Shown: one piece after another, positions 11,754-22,400 of the stretch
Layout: every line of letters starts with the position of its first letter
Numbering within the stretch: position 1 is the stretch's first letter
Assembly (NCBI RefSeq): GCF_964340395.1
Contig: NC_135562.1
Coordinates: 1,521,001 to 1,585,000, forward strand
Source: Glandiceps talaboti
Lineage: Eukaryota > Hemichordata > Enteropneusta > Spengelidae
Direction: 5' to 3'
Length of the DNA stretch: 64,000 nt
The notes under the pieces: model-generated
The model's input: the letters and a program-made list of their open reading frames with translations, nothing else
Told to the model about the DNA's origin: nothing
Database searches by the model: none
Made by a program: the position numbers and the translations under genes

Positions 11754-13062
11754 TTCATGTGTGTGTGTGTGTGTGCGAGCATTCATTCAAGCAGAAACAA
11801 ATTAAAGGAAGATTATAAAGAGTTTCTTCTTGAACAATTTTAACTTTGTAATTTGTTCACACATTTTCAGTTTTGATCATTTGATCATGTAGACGTGCAG
11901 TTGCATAATTATATTCATGTTTATACTAGTTTTCTGAGATCTGAGTGGCTAGACTAGATTAGTTAATTAGTAACTATTTTCTAGCCTCTTGCCAGCTCTA
12001 ATACAATTTGGCACACACTGTGTGTATTGTATGCTTTCAATGTTATTTTCTTTTTTTCTCTTATGATGACTGAATAAACATAAACATAAACATATCTACG
12101 GATGATATTTATATCTTTACCCGTGTTTCCATTTATGTTAATTAGGTCAAAGCAGTGGGTGTTGACACTGCTTCAGTAGATTATGGACAATCACCTTCAT
12201 TTGCAGTTCACCGGCTGATATTTCATCACAATATACCATGTAAGTTACAATCACTTTATGTTACTATTGACACTAATATCTGTAAAACAATGTATTACAT
12301 TAATCTTTTGATCCAAACACAAACTTGAAAATTGTTATCTGAAATTTTCGACTACGTACTTCAGTCTTTGTCAACAGATTGACCCATTATTCAGAACACG
12401 TGACCTTGCGGACACACGAGCTTAATAATGTACATGTTCTGAACAATGGGTCAATCTGTTGACAAAGACTAAAGTACACAGTGGAAAATTTCAGGTAACA
12501 ATTTCCAAGTTTGTGTTTGGATCAAAAAGCTTAATATACATTGAATCATAGACCGTCCACGAACGTTGGTGGCGTGTGTATGATTATTACCAACATAGAT
12601 GAATTTTCATTTGAAGATCTGTTGAAAAATTTTGGATTTTTGAAATTTGTTTTATATACTTCATTCGACCTTAATTCAATTCGCGAGTAAAGAACAGAGG
12701 AATATTTGTGAAGTATTTCAAAATTAAAAATCAAGACATGTAGTTCATGGAGAAAATAGTGATTTATTACTTTAATCTTTGTAATCCTTTAAATAATTTA
12801 ACCTCCATTTTGTGTCTTTTATCCTTATTTGTTTTAAGGTTTTGAAAATGTTGCCAACCTTGATAAATTACCGAACACAGGAGCTACTATTTTCGCAATT
12901 CCTATGAAGATCGATGATGGGAGTGGCGCCCCCGTACGTATCTTTGCGACTGGTTGGCATTCTGATGTCCCAAATCCATGCAGCATTGGTACAGGTCATC
13001 AGCTATTACCTTATATGGGCATGGTGGTCTTTATGCTCTGTGCCTCTTTATTTGTTGTATAG
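9359..13062 (+). CDS. Cyclase/kynurenine-formamidase-family hydrolase, secreted, possibly GPI-anchored (join 9359-9610, 9870-10073, 11326-11412, 12146-12239, 12839-13062)
   Basis: Five coding exons join in frame to 286 residues, with GT-AG introns. Residues 71-82 ([12 protein letters not shown]) are the metal-binding HxGTHxDxPxHF signature of the cyclase superfamily, which includes bacterial KynB-type kynurenine formamidase and isatin hydrolase. GWGSRW in exon 2, [10 protein letters not shown] in exon 3, GVDT and the histidines 203/208/209 in exon 4, and CFENVANL (Glu215) in exon 5 follow the family order, so the active site looks complete. The family hydrolyses amide or lactam bonds using Mn or Zn; the substrate here is unknown. 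Residues 1-19 form a signal peptide (hydrophobic, ending VALA). The protein ends with a hydrophobic run (about 271-286) and no cytoplasmic tail, after small residues (CSIGTG). That is the layout of a GPI-attachment signal, though a tail anchor is possible. Two sequon-like NKT/NPD regions were seen; only NKT34-36 fits. Introns hold repeats, listed separately. Confidence 0.9.
9870..10073 (+). CDS. Cyclase-family gene, coding exon 2
   Basis: Acceptor TTTACAG ends at 9869. 68 codons from [10 protein letters not shown] to GWGSRWGDE, phase 0 on both sides. The donor is the weak GAG|GTTTGT, and this hexamer is also the start of the 42-bp tandem unit that fills the next 500 bp of intron. Confidence 0.9.
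10074..10605 (+). repeat. 42-bp minisatellite starting at the 5' splice site of intron 2
   Basis: About 12-13 degenerate copies of a unit reading GTAGTTTGTAATATATTTCC followed by TCCTGTGAGGTCCAGTGGCT. The first unit begins at the exon 2/intron boundary itself (GAGGTTTGTAATATAT), so the donor hexamer GTTTGT is repeated in most units. The array lies wholly inside intron 2. Confidence 0.92.
10705..11053. mobile_element. Foldback MITE, family B, copy 1 (intron 2 of cyclase gene)
   Basis: A near-palindromic element. The left arm begins AAAGAGGCCATATGAGGAT; the right arm ends CCATATGGCCACTCTAAA. Arms of about 140 bp pair through ATCATGACTTGCTACTTG with CAACTAGGAAGCCATGAT and TTGTAACTCAAATTGTAAAA with TTTGCAATTTATTGAGTTAC. 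The loop contains TACGTACAATAACAAAG. Non-coding, so a non-autonomous foldback/MITE element. Related copies are at 13728-13955 and 53620-53960. Confidence 0.85.
11326..11412 (+). CDS. Cyclase-family gene, coding exon 3
   Basis: 29 codons, [20 protein letters not shown] and onward to DRK, with phase 0 on both sides and donor AAG|GTACAT. Two AG acceptors lie 6 bp apart (ending 11319 and 11325). Use of the upstream one would add Leu-Gln in frame. I chose the downstream one because the resulting start aligns better with the family. Confidence 0.85.
11531..11777. repeat. (GT/GC)n alternating purine-pyrimidine tract in intron 3
   Basis: About 245 bp of almost uninterrupted alternation of GT and GC dinucleotides with occasional TA and GA. 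Such sequence is prone to left-handed (Z) DNA. The Cys-Val/Arg-rich and His-Thr-rich frames over it are artefacts. Confidence 0.95.
12146..12239 (+). CDS. Cyclase-family gene, coding exon 4
   Basis: Acceptor TTAATTAG ends at 12145. 31 codons plus one base, [18 protein letters not shown] and on to [10 protein letters not shown], with donor CAT|GTAAGT. It carries the family's second histidine cluster. The last T joins GT of exon 5 to make Cys213. Confidence 0.9.
12288..12543. mobile_element. 256-bp palindromic element in intron 4 of the cyclase gene
   Basis: Arms of about 118 bp (from CAATGTATTACATTAATC to its near-complement ending TTAATATACATTG) flank a short spacer near 12406-12430. Long perfect stretches such as TTTGTCAACAGATTGACCCA face TGGGTCAATCTGTTGACAAA. 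The arms differ by only a few bases, suggesting a recent MITE or foldback insertion. It removes no splice signal of intron 4. Confidence 0.9.
12839..13062 (+). CDS. Cyclase-family gene, terminal coding exon 5
   Basis: Acceptor TGTTTTAAG ends at 12838. It encodes [20 protein letters not shown] (catalytic Glu215 region) and a C-terminal hydrophobic tail ([15 protein letters not shown]), ending at TAG 13060-13062. Confidence 0.92.
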
Positions 13063-13379
13063 ATAATGGCAAATAATCATTCTCAATTCAAATCAGTACA
13101 TGCATAATTATTGAACTTGCATTTCGAGAAAAATAACAAACATTCACGAAACTCGCCGAAAATTACAACAATCACATGTTAATTGCCACAGGAAAATATA
13201 AAGTTCCGAACCTTCATGAAAATTCATAATAATGAAATCTAATTTCAAAGCTGAGCATGAATATAATTATGTTTTATAAAACTATATATATAATGATAAC
13301 ATGCTACACTGCAGACTTCTCTTTGCGTATTAATATTTCTAAATTTGTATTGATTCAATACTTTCATTATCAACACGTT

Positions 13380-13385
13380 AATAAA
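13380..13385 (+). terminator. Candidate poly(A) signal of the cyclase-family gene
   Basis: AATAAA about 315 bp after the stop codon, the first canonical hexamer I see downstream. Confidence 0.35.
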
Positions 13386-13482
13386 ACAGTCAAAAACAAT
13401 GTGGAATATATTGAGTCCGTTACTTTGGCATCACAAAACATATTTATGATCCTCATTTTCAAAGACACATATGTTCTTTATA

Positions 13483-13486
<4 letters not shown>

Positions 13487-13520
<34 letters not shown>

Positions 13521-13545
13521 GGGGGGGGGGGGGAGGGGGGGGGTA
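13487..13545. repeat. T-run joined to G-run
   Basis: About 33 T followed directly by some 14 G, an A, and 9 more G. Such a tract can form G-quadruplexes and is a likely length-variable or assembly-error site. Confidence 0.95.
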
Positions 13546-13727
13546 ATTTTTTATTTTAATAGATACCGGTAGTTTGCATATAATTTCTTGACACTGTACA
13601 TAAATCGATGACGTCATGAAATATCTATACTTTTAATGACCATTGATACTGCTTCTTTATAATAACAATATATTTTGTGTTAACGGTACCGGTTTTCAAA
13701 GCGAGTCGACATCGACAAACTAGTATA

Positions 13728-13955
13728 AATTGTAAAATAAATTAATAAATGTGTGAAATCTTTGTTATTGTACGTACAACATCATTTGAAACTTTGTACA
13801 CATATTTTAGCTGTTTGCATTGTATTGAGTTACAAAGACAGACTTGGTTTATATCGTTTCACATTGACTTTTCAAGTAGGAAGTTATGATAAAATGGTTT
13901 TATGAATTACAAATTAACAATAACTACCCAATTCTCATCTATATGGCCACTAAAA
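13728..13955. mobile_element. Family B MITE, partial copy 2
   Basis: Matches the loop and right half of the element at 10705-11053 (shared GTACGTACAA, TTGAGTTACAAA, CACATTGACTTTTCAAGTAG, ATATGGCCACT). The left arm is missing, so it is a truncated or decayed copy. Confidence 0.75.
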
Positions 13956-14559
13956 TATTTTGCAATCGTTTGTCAGTTTGCATCCAGAATGAAATTATTA
14001 TTTTTGTTTACTGATAATTCCTGCGCTGTTAAGAGCTGAAGTGCTCCAGAAAATAACAAAACTTTGGTCTGATAAATTTTTCCTGAATGTATTGAAATGA
14101 GGAGTTGGCTGAGGTAATGCTGATTACCGATCTTTCATGCAGTTCGCCCCCACTTCTTCGTCTTGATACTATCGAGACAATTACACTTTGAACTCAAGAG
14201 GGCGCAACATCCTAATCATACACAGGTGTTTGCTGTCGTCTATGGTTAACAGGGAATAAAGGTGAGTGGTAAGTACTCAGTGTCTTGCTGGAATTCTCAT
14301 ACCGAGGGAGATAAGAAAATATTGCATCAGCCCTGCATCGCACGACCTCTCTAAGATAGTGCTATGAAAACGGTCAAATCTGGCACAGAAGAGATCTACT
14401 GAACCCTAGGGAGAATCAGTGGCAGTTAATTCATTTCTTCGTTGACATAGGTTTGGTAAATTTGATATACATACATACATACATACATACATACATACAT
14501 ACATACATACATACATACATACATACATACATACATACATACATACATACATGCGTGAT

Positions 14560-14606
<47 letters not shown>

Positions 14607-15315
14607 ATGCGTCTGCGTGTGCATCGTTTTCGAGGGTAATACTTGTATATATATATATATATACTTGTGCTCGAATGCCAGGCACTCTGTTTGCAGAGTT
14701 TGGTAATCATTAATTGTAATGATATTAAATGCGGCAAGTCTTGTCATGTGCAATGAGAGTTCAATTGCATTTGATTGACCACATATAGAAGGGAAATAAT
14801 ACCCATTAAGCTATATAAAACACAGTTCCTGTTAATATAGTAGAACTTCTGTTCAACATGAGTAAACAAATACTTCTTGTGTCAGTAATACAGATTTCAA
14901 AGTTGATATATTGACTCTGAATTAAAACCCCAGGCGATATCCTGTCTTCAATACTTCAACGTATTAATAATGAATAGGATCGAACGTAGGATAGTTAGCA
15001 ACCCAAACATTTTGATGAATGTTGTTAAACTGTTAGTATTTTTGACAATAAACGAGCCTTGTCTAAAACATAGATATAATCGACCACCAAAACGACAACA
15101 GATGACTGACAATAATCGACTGGACAAGAACAAATTGAATAAATGAATAAAAGCAACACAATAAAGCTAGCATAACCTGGAGGTTTACATCAGCCTGCCT
15201 CCTGCTTAGACGACTAAGCCTTTCACATTAATAAAAGAAGATGTTACATTTTTAGAAACTTCACTCACTGGAATTTCGTATGTTCACTATTGTAAATGTG
15301 TATTGTTACTATATA
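13956..15315. other. Intergenic DNA with no supportable gene outside listed repeats
   Basis: I see no exon-like coding with splice sites. The frames present are short and without motif. Confidence 0.5.
14464..14606. repeat. (ACAT)n-(GT)n microsatellite
   Basis: About 85 bp of ACAT units followed by about 40 bp of GT dinucleotide. Confidence 0.97.
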
Positions 15316-15409
15316 TGGCTAACCCCTCCCCTCCCTCTCCCTCCCTTCTCAGCGTCCTTCTCCCCTTCCTTTCTCTCGCCCTTGCCCTCCCTCCCTCTCT
15401 CCCTTTGTC

Positions 15410-15470
<61 letters not shown>

Positions 15471-15495
15471 GTCTGGCTCTCTCTCTCTCTCTCAA
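15316..15495. repeat. CT-rich tract and (TCTG)n microsatellite
   Basis: A pyrimidine-rich lead (CCCTCC-type) passes into about 55 bp of TCTG units and a short CT tail. Confidence 0.95.
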
Positions 15496-17560
15496 TCGAT
15501 GGATATATGACTCATGACATCTGTCACTCTTCCACTAGTTTAAATTCTGTACAGAATTCCTTAAAGTAATGATTAAAACAAAACTGGACATCTGAATGGA
15601 CAATATGCCTCCTTCTCTAAGGGAATGATTTACAAAGATACAGCTGCAGGCAAAGTAGAAGAAACCCACTTAAAAGGCAATCATAACTTCTCCTTTCCTG
15701 TCTTATAGTTTACCTCTCCTACTCATCTGATGCGTTTTGATCCCCAGTGTCTAACAAATATTGACAATATGACCTATCTTGTTTAACATTCCATTTCCCG
15801 AATTAATTGTATATCCGTTGAAACACAAGGTCGTAGTCTCAAAGTGTCACTTAAAGTTATATCAAAATCAGATCAGCACTATCACGGAATATGGGCTTGA
15901 CATACATTTTACGTCCCATGGGTTTGCTTTTAGGAGCACTATCAAATTTCAACCTTAGCATTGAGATTTTAATCTTCTAATGTAACTTCGTTGTCAGCAT
16001 ATTCATAACTCATGATATAATAACATTACCTGAAGATGAGACAGTAAGTAAAACTTACAAACTGTGTTGTAGTACTCATTTAAAGATGGCCATCAAACTC
16101 TTACGTTTGTATATATATGTATATTTGGATAGTAAGTAATACAGAGACTTTGGTATTGCATTCGGCCTTAAATCAAACATTATTATGAGGACGCCCTAGT
16201 CCCTTTTTATTATGACATATCATTACCATGACTGACAAGTTAATCAATATTGAATAAATTTACAGCTGTGAAAAGGGTATACAATAAATCAGAATTATGA
16301 TAAAATTATGTTAATGGTGAAATATCTGACACCATTGAGGTTATATAAGTGAGTACGTCATATTTGTGTGTTTGTCATATTTTCTGATGGACATTTAAAA
16401 GTCAAACAATCGAGAATAGATTATTTTTAAGCGGTGAACCTGTTCCCTCTTTATACCTTTAGATTATATAGTGTTATATAGTGTTATCTAGTGTTATCTA
16501 GTGTTAAGGAAACAATTTTTCGTAGGAGTTCTCGATTCTGTATTTATTTGAAAGATGACTGCGTAGTTGAGGTTGTGAAATGCAGTGTGACGTATTGAAG
16601 ACTATTGACACCCCAGTGATGTATGTTAAAGTTGAAAGGCGACATAGTGGATATCACCACCATCGCAGTCAAACCCGTCAACTTATCACGTCAACTGGAC
16701 GTATTTGTAGGTTCTAACATCCCTAAATTTCTAACAAGTCGTTAATTCGGTTGATATTGAGTTAAGATAAATAGGGCACTCCAATTAACTCGACAATGTG
16801 ATAACAAAATAGGCGCCAAAATATCGAAGGCAACAAACAGATACAACATCATTGAGAATTTATACGTGTATTGCTTCGAGTTAATGGCTCCCTAAGGGGG
16901 TGATTTTCCGCACAATTTCAGACAATTTAATGGTGTCTGAAGTTGTTAGGAGGGAGGGAGGTCAGAAAAGAAAGCCTCGATGTGCTGATAGCGCTACCAT
17001 AAGGACACTACTTTCTTAAGTGGGCTTTCAAGAATTGTAAGTGTACCACTTTAAAGGAACTTAATTTTGCGTTGTCTATATATGTGTGAATTTACACTGC
17101 TCCCACGTCTTAGCAATAACAGAAGTTCTCGGTCATTTCTCCTGTGTCTGTAAACATGTAAATAGTTGCACGCATGGTAATTAAAAAATTCCGCCCATAA
17201 ATCTCTGAACATTCTCACCCATTTCTTAACGTCAAACATAATATATCTTTTGTGGAAGATATTTCCAATATCTCGTGTGTAAGTGTACTCATTCTTAGTA
17301 GGGATTCTACATCAAATGTGGCATGTGATGGCGATATGATATATTTGACATACTGGGACTTACATCAAAATCATACTTATATGCTATTTGCAGGATGAAA
17401 TTAAAGTTGTTGCCTCAGTAATCCGGATAATCTTACATGTTAGATATTATGAAGTCATCGGGATAATTTAATTATACAATTCAATCAATCATGACGTTAA
17501 AAATATAAAGATTCTGTTCCAATTTACGAGTTTGTTCTTTTCCGTTGATAACATGCACAG
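15496..17560. other. Intergenic DNA; small 11-bp direct repeat
   Basis: Nothing gene-like. Four tandem copies of TATATAGTGTT/TATCTAGTGTT lie at about 16465-16506. Confidence 0.55.
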
Positions 17561-17850
17561 ATGTGTAGTATTGGTTAATAGTGAAATGTCATTCCCGATA
17601 TATTTCTTCGTTCAGCTCAGGAAAATACGAGTGACCTAAAGGGCCTTGTCACTACAAGTCGCTAGACAAACGTTTAGGTCACGAGTATTTTCCCGGCTGA
17701 ATGAAGTAAAATATTGGAGAATGATATAATTATACCCCCTCGAGCATAACTTATGAAAATAATGGGGAAAATAATGGCGATGCGGAACGTTTTGACTCAT
17801 ATTTCGAGCACCGCAAAACCAGTCATCGCCGCCTTAATATGATAAGTTTG
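17540..17850. mobile_element. Hairpin MITE, family C, copy 1
   Basis: The central inverted repeat pairs 17606-17640 (CTTCGTTCAGCTCAGGAAAA, CGAGTGACCTAAA) with 17673-17706 (TTTAGGTCACGAGTATTTTC, CCGGCTGAATGAAG). Around it, AACGTTTTGACTCATAT is the complement of sequence next to the copy at 23470-23770, so the elements lie in opposite orientation. Non-coding. Confidence 0.75.
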
Positions 17851-19370
17851 TACTATCATAGTTAACAACATGAAAACAATATTGAGTCGTTGATTTCACC
17901 AGGAAATGACGTAATCAATTATTGAACAAGACGAAGACAAATGAACAACATTGGTGAAAATCACCAGAGTAGTCATACATAATATATTTTGAAGATTTGG
18001 TGCAAGTAGGTCTTTGTGACATGAGATGCTTATCTAATTGCAATGTACACACAGGTCTTTGTGATTACCCACTGTTCAACTTTATAAACCCTGCTTTATA
18101 CTCCCATGTTGGCTATTAACTCTGGAAATACCATCAGGCGATCTAATCCAGAGACACGTCATTTCAAAACGAGTTTAACATGTCACCTTGTTCATACAAG
18201 AATAACAATTATAGTGAACTTAAATTAAGAGCCGGATTAGATCGGAAAGGGGGATTATGACTATTTGAAGTAGAAAAGACTTCTCTAGTGACATAATTAG
18301 AATGGAGCCTATATTAACGGGATATTATTGTCTAAAGATATTATGTTATGTATGATGCGTGCTTTTGTATTTAAGTGTGTTGACAATACGTTTGAGGTAT
18401 TACTTGGTTTTAAATACAATCTTAACATTTTCAGTGCGAGAGGAAATGGCACGCGTGTCATCATTTTGTCTTCGGGCTACATAACTTAAACAACGCGTAA
18501 TTTACACAGAGAATAATGCTCAGATGACGAGATTACCGCTTCACTTTTACAACACAATCGTCACTTCCGCTGTAACTGTGGAAAAATGGAAATTCATCTC
18601 GCTGCCTATCCTGTCCTGATTTTGGTTGTGATATGCGACATTGGGGGATATATCAGATAAATGGATTCCGAAAAAAAATGAATGTAACATGTGATAATGG
18701 AACATTGTAGGTGATATTAAGCTGCTAACTGCTACTGTTTCAGTTATTCTGTTCATGGACATACTATGCATCAATAAACACCCAAACAAATCAATTTCAA
18801 TAAAATGCTTGACAGGTAAAAGTAATCCCTCTGAAATTTAATTTCTTCACTGATAGAAAAACCAATCATTCCTCCGTGACTATGCTTTCCAATGGAAGTA
18901 CTGGTTTAACAAGTATGTACTCTAAGTTTAAGACAACAGATTTGTACAGGCGATTTTATACAACGGTTTGTAGAACTTGCTTTCATCCATTTGTGTTTTG
19001 ATTGTTTAAGACATTTGCTCCACATTACAAACAGGCATACGTACTGACGTCCTTTCCACCTGTCAAGATGCAGGAGAAATAAAGTTGACTTAATATTTCA
19101 CTTATGGGTCTTGATGTTTTAACAAAGATAGATACATTTCAGCACTAGACTAACAATAACAGAGACACAGCACACACAACAGACTCCTTTATGACGTAAT
19201 CACATTGAAATGTGATAAAGCACTGCTATTATTTAACAGTGTAGTAGAAACAGGAAAAAATACATGGACTTAATGAGTTTTAATGGCTTCAATTGTTTAA
19301 TAATCAACATGACAATTTGTCTGCTTCTACATCCCCACTGTGTGTGGCACCACTATAGATTCTTTTGCAT
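17851..19370. other. Intergenic DNA with no recognised feature
   Basis: AT-rich, no gene, RNA or repeat signature that I can support. Confidence 0.5.
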
Positions 19371-19375
19371 TTGAA

Positions 19376-19376
19376 G

Positions 19377-19416
<40 letters not shown>

Positions 19417-19539
19417 ATGTATGTATGTATGTATGTATGTATGTATGTATGTATGTATGTATGTATGTATGTATGTATGTATGTGTGTGTGTGTATGTAT
19501 GTATGTATGTATGTATGTATGTATGTATGTATGTATGTA

Positions 19540-19585
<46 letters not shown>
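19376..19585. repeat. Nested microsatellite (TCTG)n-(TATG)n-(TG)n-(TATG)n-(TCTG)n
   Basis: The block order is symmetric: TCTG on the outside, TATG inside, a short TGTG core near 19483-19495, then TATG and TCTG again. Confidence 0.97.
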
Positions 19586-19586
<1 letters not shown>

Positions 19587-19695
19587 GAAAACAGCATGGC
19601 TTATGAGAAAAACATCAAGGCATCGTCGTTTCTTTTGTAACCTGTGAAGTTGAACTATTTCTCTTCTAGTGATTGATTTTAACTCACCTCATCGA

Positions 19696-19758
<63 letters not shown>

Positions 19759-19759
19759 A

Positions 19760-19846
<87 letters not shown>

Positions 19847-19956
19847 GAAAACAGCATGGCTAATGAGAAAAACATCAAGGCATCGTCATTTCTTCTGTAA
19901 CCTGTGAAGTTGAACTATTTCTCTTCTAGTGATTGATTTTAACTCACCTCATCGAT
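19586..19956. repeat. Direct duplication of a 111-bp flank separated by a (TCTG)n array
   Basis: The 111 bp at 19586-19696 (starting TGAAAACAGCATGGCT) recur at 19846-19956 with three mismatches. Between them is a 149-bp (TCTG)n array. The repeat period is 260 bp. This fits unequal crossing-over primed by the microsatellite. Confidence 0.95.
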
Positions 19957-20304
19957 TTCATCATAAGTTCGTTATATTACCCCGCGTTTCCTGTCACGAT
20001 TTTAGTTCGATCGAACTAAAGTGATTTCCTATAAGTTTTTGCATTTAAGTAGAAAAATAAAGCCATCAATGAATTCAGTGAACAAGTTGTTCATCGTAAA
20101 ACCAGGGCCATACGGCCTCTCATTGTATCTTGAGTTTTTTTTATTACTTAACTTTTTGTCCGTTGTTTTTAAGGCATATATTTTGTAGTTTTGGTCGACG
20201 AAGTAAACGTAATCAAACATAATATATGCAGAATTTATGGAGAGCAATTAGTTACTTTTACACCAAAATTATTAGGGTGGGAAAATTCATTGATGTTAGG
20301 CCTA

Positions 20305-20310
<6 letters not shown>

Positions 20311-20393
<83 letters not shown>
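20311..20393. repeat. (GA)n microsatellite
   Basis: About 83 bp of uninterrupted GA dinucleotide. Confidence 0.98.
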
Positions 20394-20394
<1 letters not shown>

Positions 20395-21070
20395 GTATCT
20401 TCAAGCTATTACTTTAAACCATAATCACGTGGTAACCGAAACAAGAACACATATTTCTTCAAAACATACGATATTTCGACAATGCCGTGTTTCAGCCTAT
20501 ATCTCAACAGGTGTTGTCTTTCAGCATATGTCTTGACAATGTTGTATTTCGGTGTATTTTTGAAGTCGTGACCACCTTCTTTATTGAACTGATACAATGG
20601 AAGTCTAAAGATGGCAGGTCTGATCATATCATTCATACACTCCTGAATGTTATCTATACCCTTATTAGACCCCCTAGCAGCAAATGTGAGTGGGGACGAA
20701 TCAGTCATTGCCATCCATACGTCATGTTGCGATATTGATCACAACATATGTCCCTGGAGTCACCTATCAGACAGTTATTTTACTAAATATCAGATTATAT
20801 TGCAAATTACTGGAGGTCGAATTTATACGTTTCTCCACAGACACATACATACACAGAAAATACAATTTAGTTAGTGCAAAAAACATGTACTGATTATAGA
20901 GGGAGAGATAACAATAATAAACCCAAAGTTATTACTTGAATTAGTTGGTTACTTGCATTTCAGGTAACTACTATGTGACGTACCATATACTTTTTATCTG
21001 TTCAGGTCAACAAGATAACAAGATTTTCTTCTTTACGGAACTACGCTTAATAAACAAATATGCACGTCAG
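20394..21070. other. Intergenic DNA; one weak coding-like frame
   Basis: A minus-strand frame of about 100 codons at 20409-20714 has a more protein-like composition than its surroundings, but no family motif or convincing splice sites. I do not call a gene. Confidence 0.4.
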
Positions 21071-21084
21071 TAATAAATAAATAA

Positions 21085-21255
21085 ATACATACATACATAC
21101 ACACACACACATACATACATACATACATACATACATACATACATACATACATACATACATACATACATACATACATACACATACACATACATACATACAT
21201 ACATACATACATACATACATACATACATACATACATACATACATACATACATACA
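21085..21255. repeat. (ACAT)n microsatellite
   Basis: ACAT units with CA-rich interruptions near 21101-21110 and 21178-21188. Confidence 0.97.
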
Positions 21256-21807
21256 AATTCTATATCAAAACAAATTATTCAGATCTAGAATATGTACAAA
21301 TAATAACTATGTTACAACTCCCCACCCCCACTTCACCCACCCACTCATACCCAAAACTATTATTGCGACATGTTGATATAAGGTATTGAATTGGCGTACT
21401 CATAAACGGGTGGCGTTTTTCCAGTGTTTGCACTTTCTTGATTACAGGGTGATTACATCTCTCGATGTAAATCTTGGTTTCAACTACTTCATATCCAATA
21501 TTTTGATATCATATTGAGCGGTTCGTTCCTTTTCTACTTAAACAACATCACGCTGCACAAAGTCATTATAGAACACCTGTATGATATATACTAGTAATTG
21601 GGTGCCTTCACAGAGTACATTGAAACATATTATAATTTGTATGTGAGTTCTTGCTATCCAAACATTTCTGTTATCACGACTCGATTATTTACACCACTTT
21701 TCGGCTCTGACTGCTTCATGACAAGTCCGAAAGATAGTATTTAAAGATTTGCGTATTTCATCTTATTCAAAATTGGAAAGATTTTCTCACTGATTGGTGC
21801 CCAGACC

Positions 21808-22066
21808 ACGAAGAAGTTAGCTCATGGTTTCGTAACATCAAGATTGGACTAATGCAATATCGCCTTACATGGGATCAATGGCTTCCAGCTTGATAAAATC
21901 CAATCTATACAGAAGGCAGCTGTGCGTCTCATTACTCGGACAAAGACATTTGAACACATCACACCTGTTTTATTCGATCTTTATCAATTGGCGACCTGTT
22001 CAGCAAAGAATGGGGTTCAACATCGCCATTTTCACGTTCAAAATTCACGCCCTGATTACATGCGTG
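21808..22066 (+). pseudogene. Decayed LINE (CR1/L2-like) reverse transcriptase C-terminal fragment
   Basis: Translation gives KKLAHGFVTSRLD, a stop where the family has Tyr of DYCN, then CN, then LDKIQSIQKAAVRLITRTKT and FEHITPVLFDL. After that a frameshift moves to the frame reading WRPVQQRMGFNIAIFTFK. This order (SRLDYCN, LQ.aQNAAARLI, HITPVL..LHWLPV..Ri.FKi) is typical of the region after the RT domain in CR1/L2-type non-LTR retrotransposons. One nonsense change and one frameshift within 260 bp show it is inactive. No 5' part is present. Confidence 0.85.
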
Positions 22067-22093
22067 TAAATGGTAGGGCTTTATTTCTGATAA

Positions 22094-22400
22094 CGTACTA
22101 GCAAACCAAAAAGACTATAGAGTTTCTATTAAGTGACATGATATTTTCCTTTATCTCACACAACGTTTTTTGTTACGAACTACACTCACTAGTACTGTAA
22201 ACACAAATAAACAATTATTTTGTTTGAATATTTCTTGTTTTATATAACAGGATGTTGATTTGCGTTGACAATCATATGTTTGCGCTATCAGTGCCAGGTA
22301 TATTGTTTAAGTAATTTGTAACCAAAACAAATTGTGTGAAAAGTAAAAAGTATCATGCCGCCTAATTAAAACTTTATAGTCACTCTAGTTTGGTAGTAAT
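22094..22400. mobile_element. MITE-like element, family A, copy 2
   Basis: Terminal inverted repeats of about 45 bp: left CTAGCAAACCAAAAAGACTA with ATAGAGTTTCTATTAAG, and right, read backwards, CTACCAAACTAGAGTGACTA with TAAAGTTTTAATTAGGCGG. The interior matches 1734-2087. It lies just 30 bp after the LINE fragment. Confidence 0.8.

Noticed and set aside
20409-20741. Minus-strand frame of about 100 codons (GSNKGIDNIQECMNDMIRPA region) with protein-like composition
   Set aside because: No family motif, no convincing donor, and only one plausible acceptor (TTTGCTGCTAG). Could be an exon relic, but the sequence alone does not support it.
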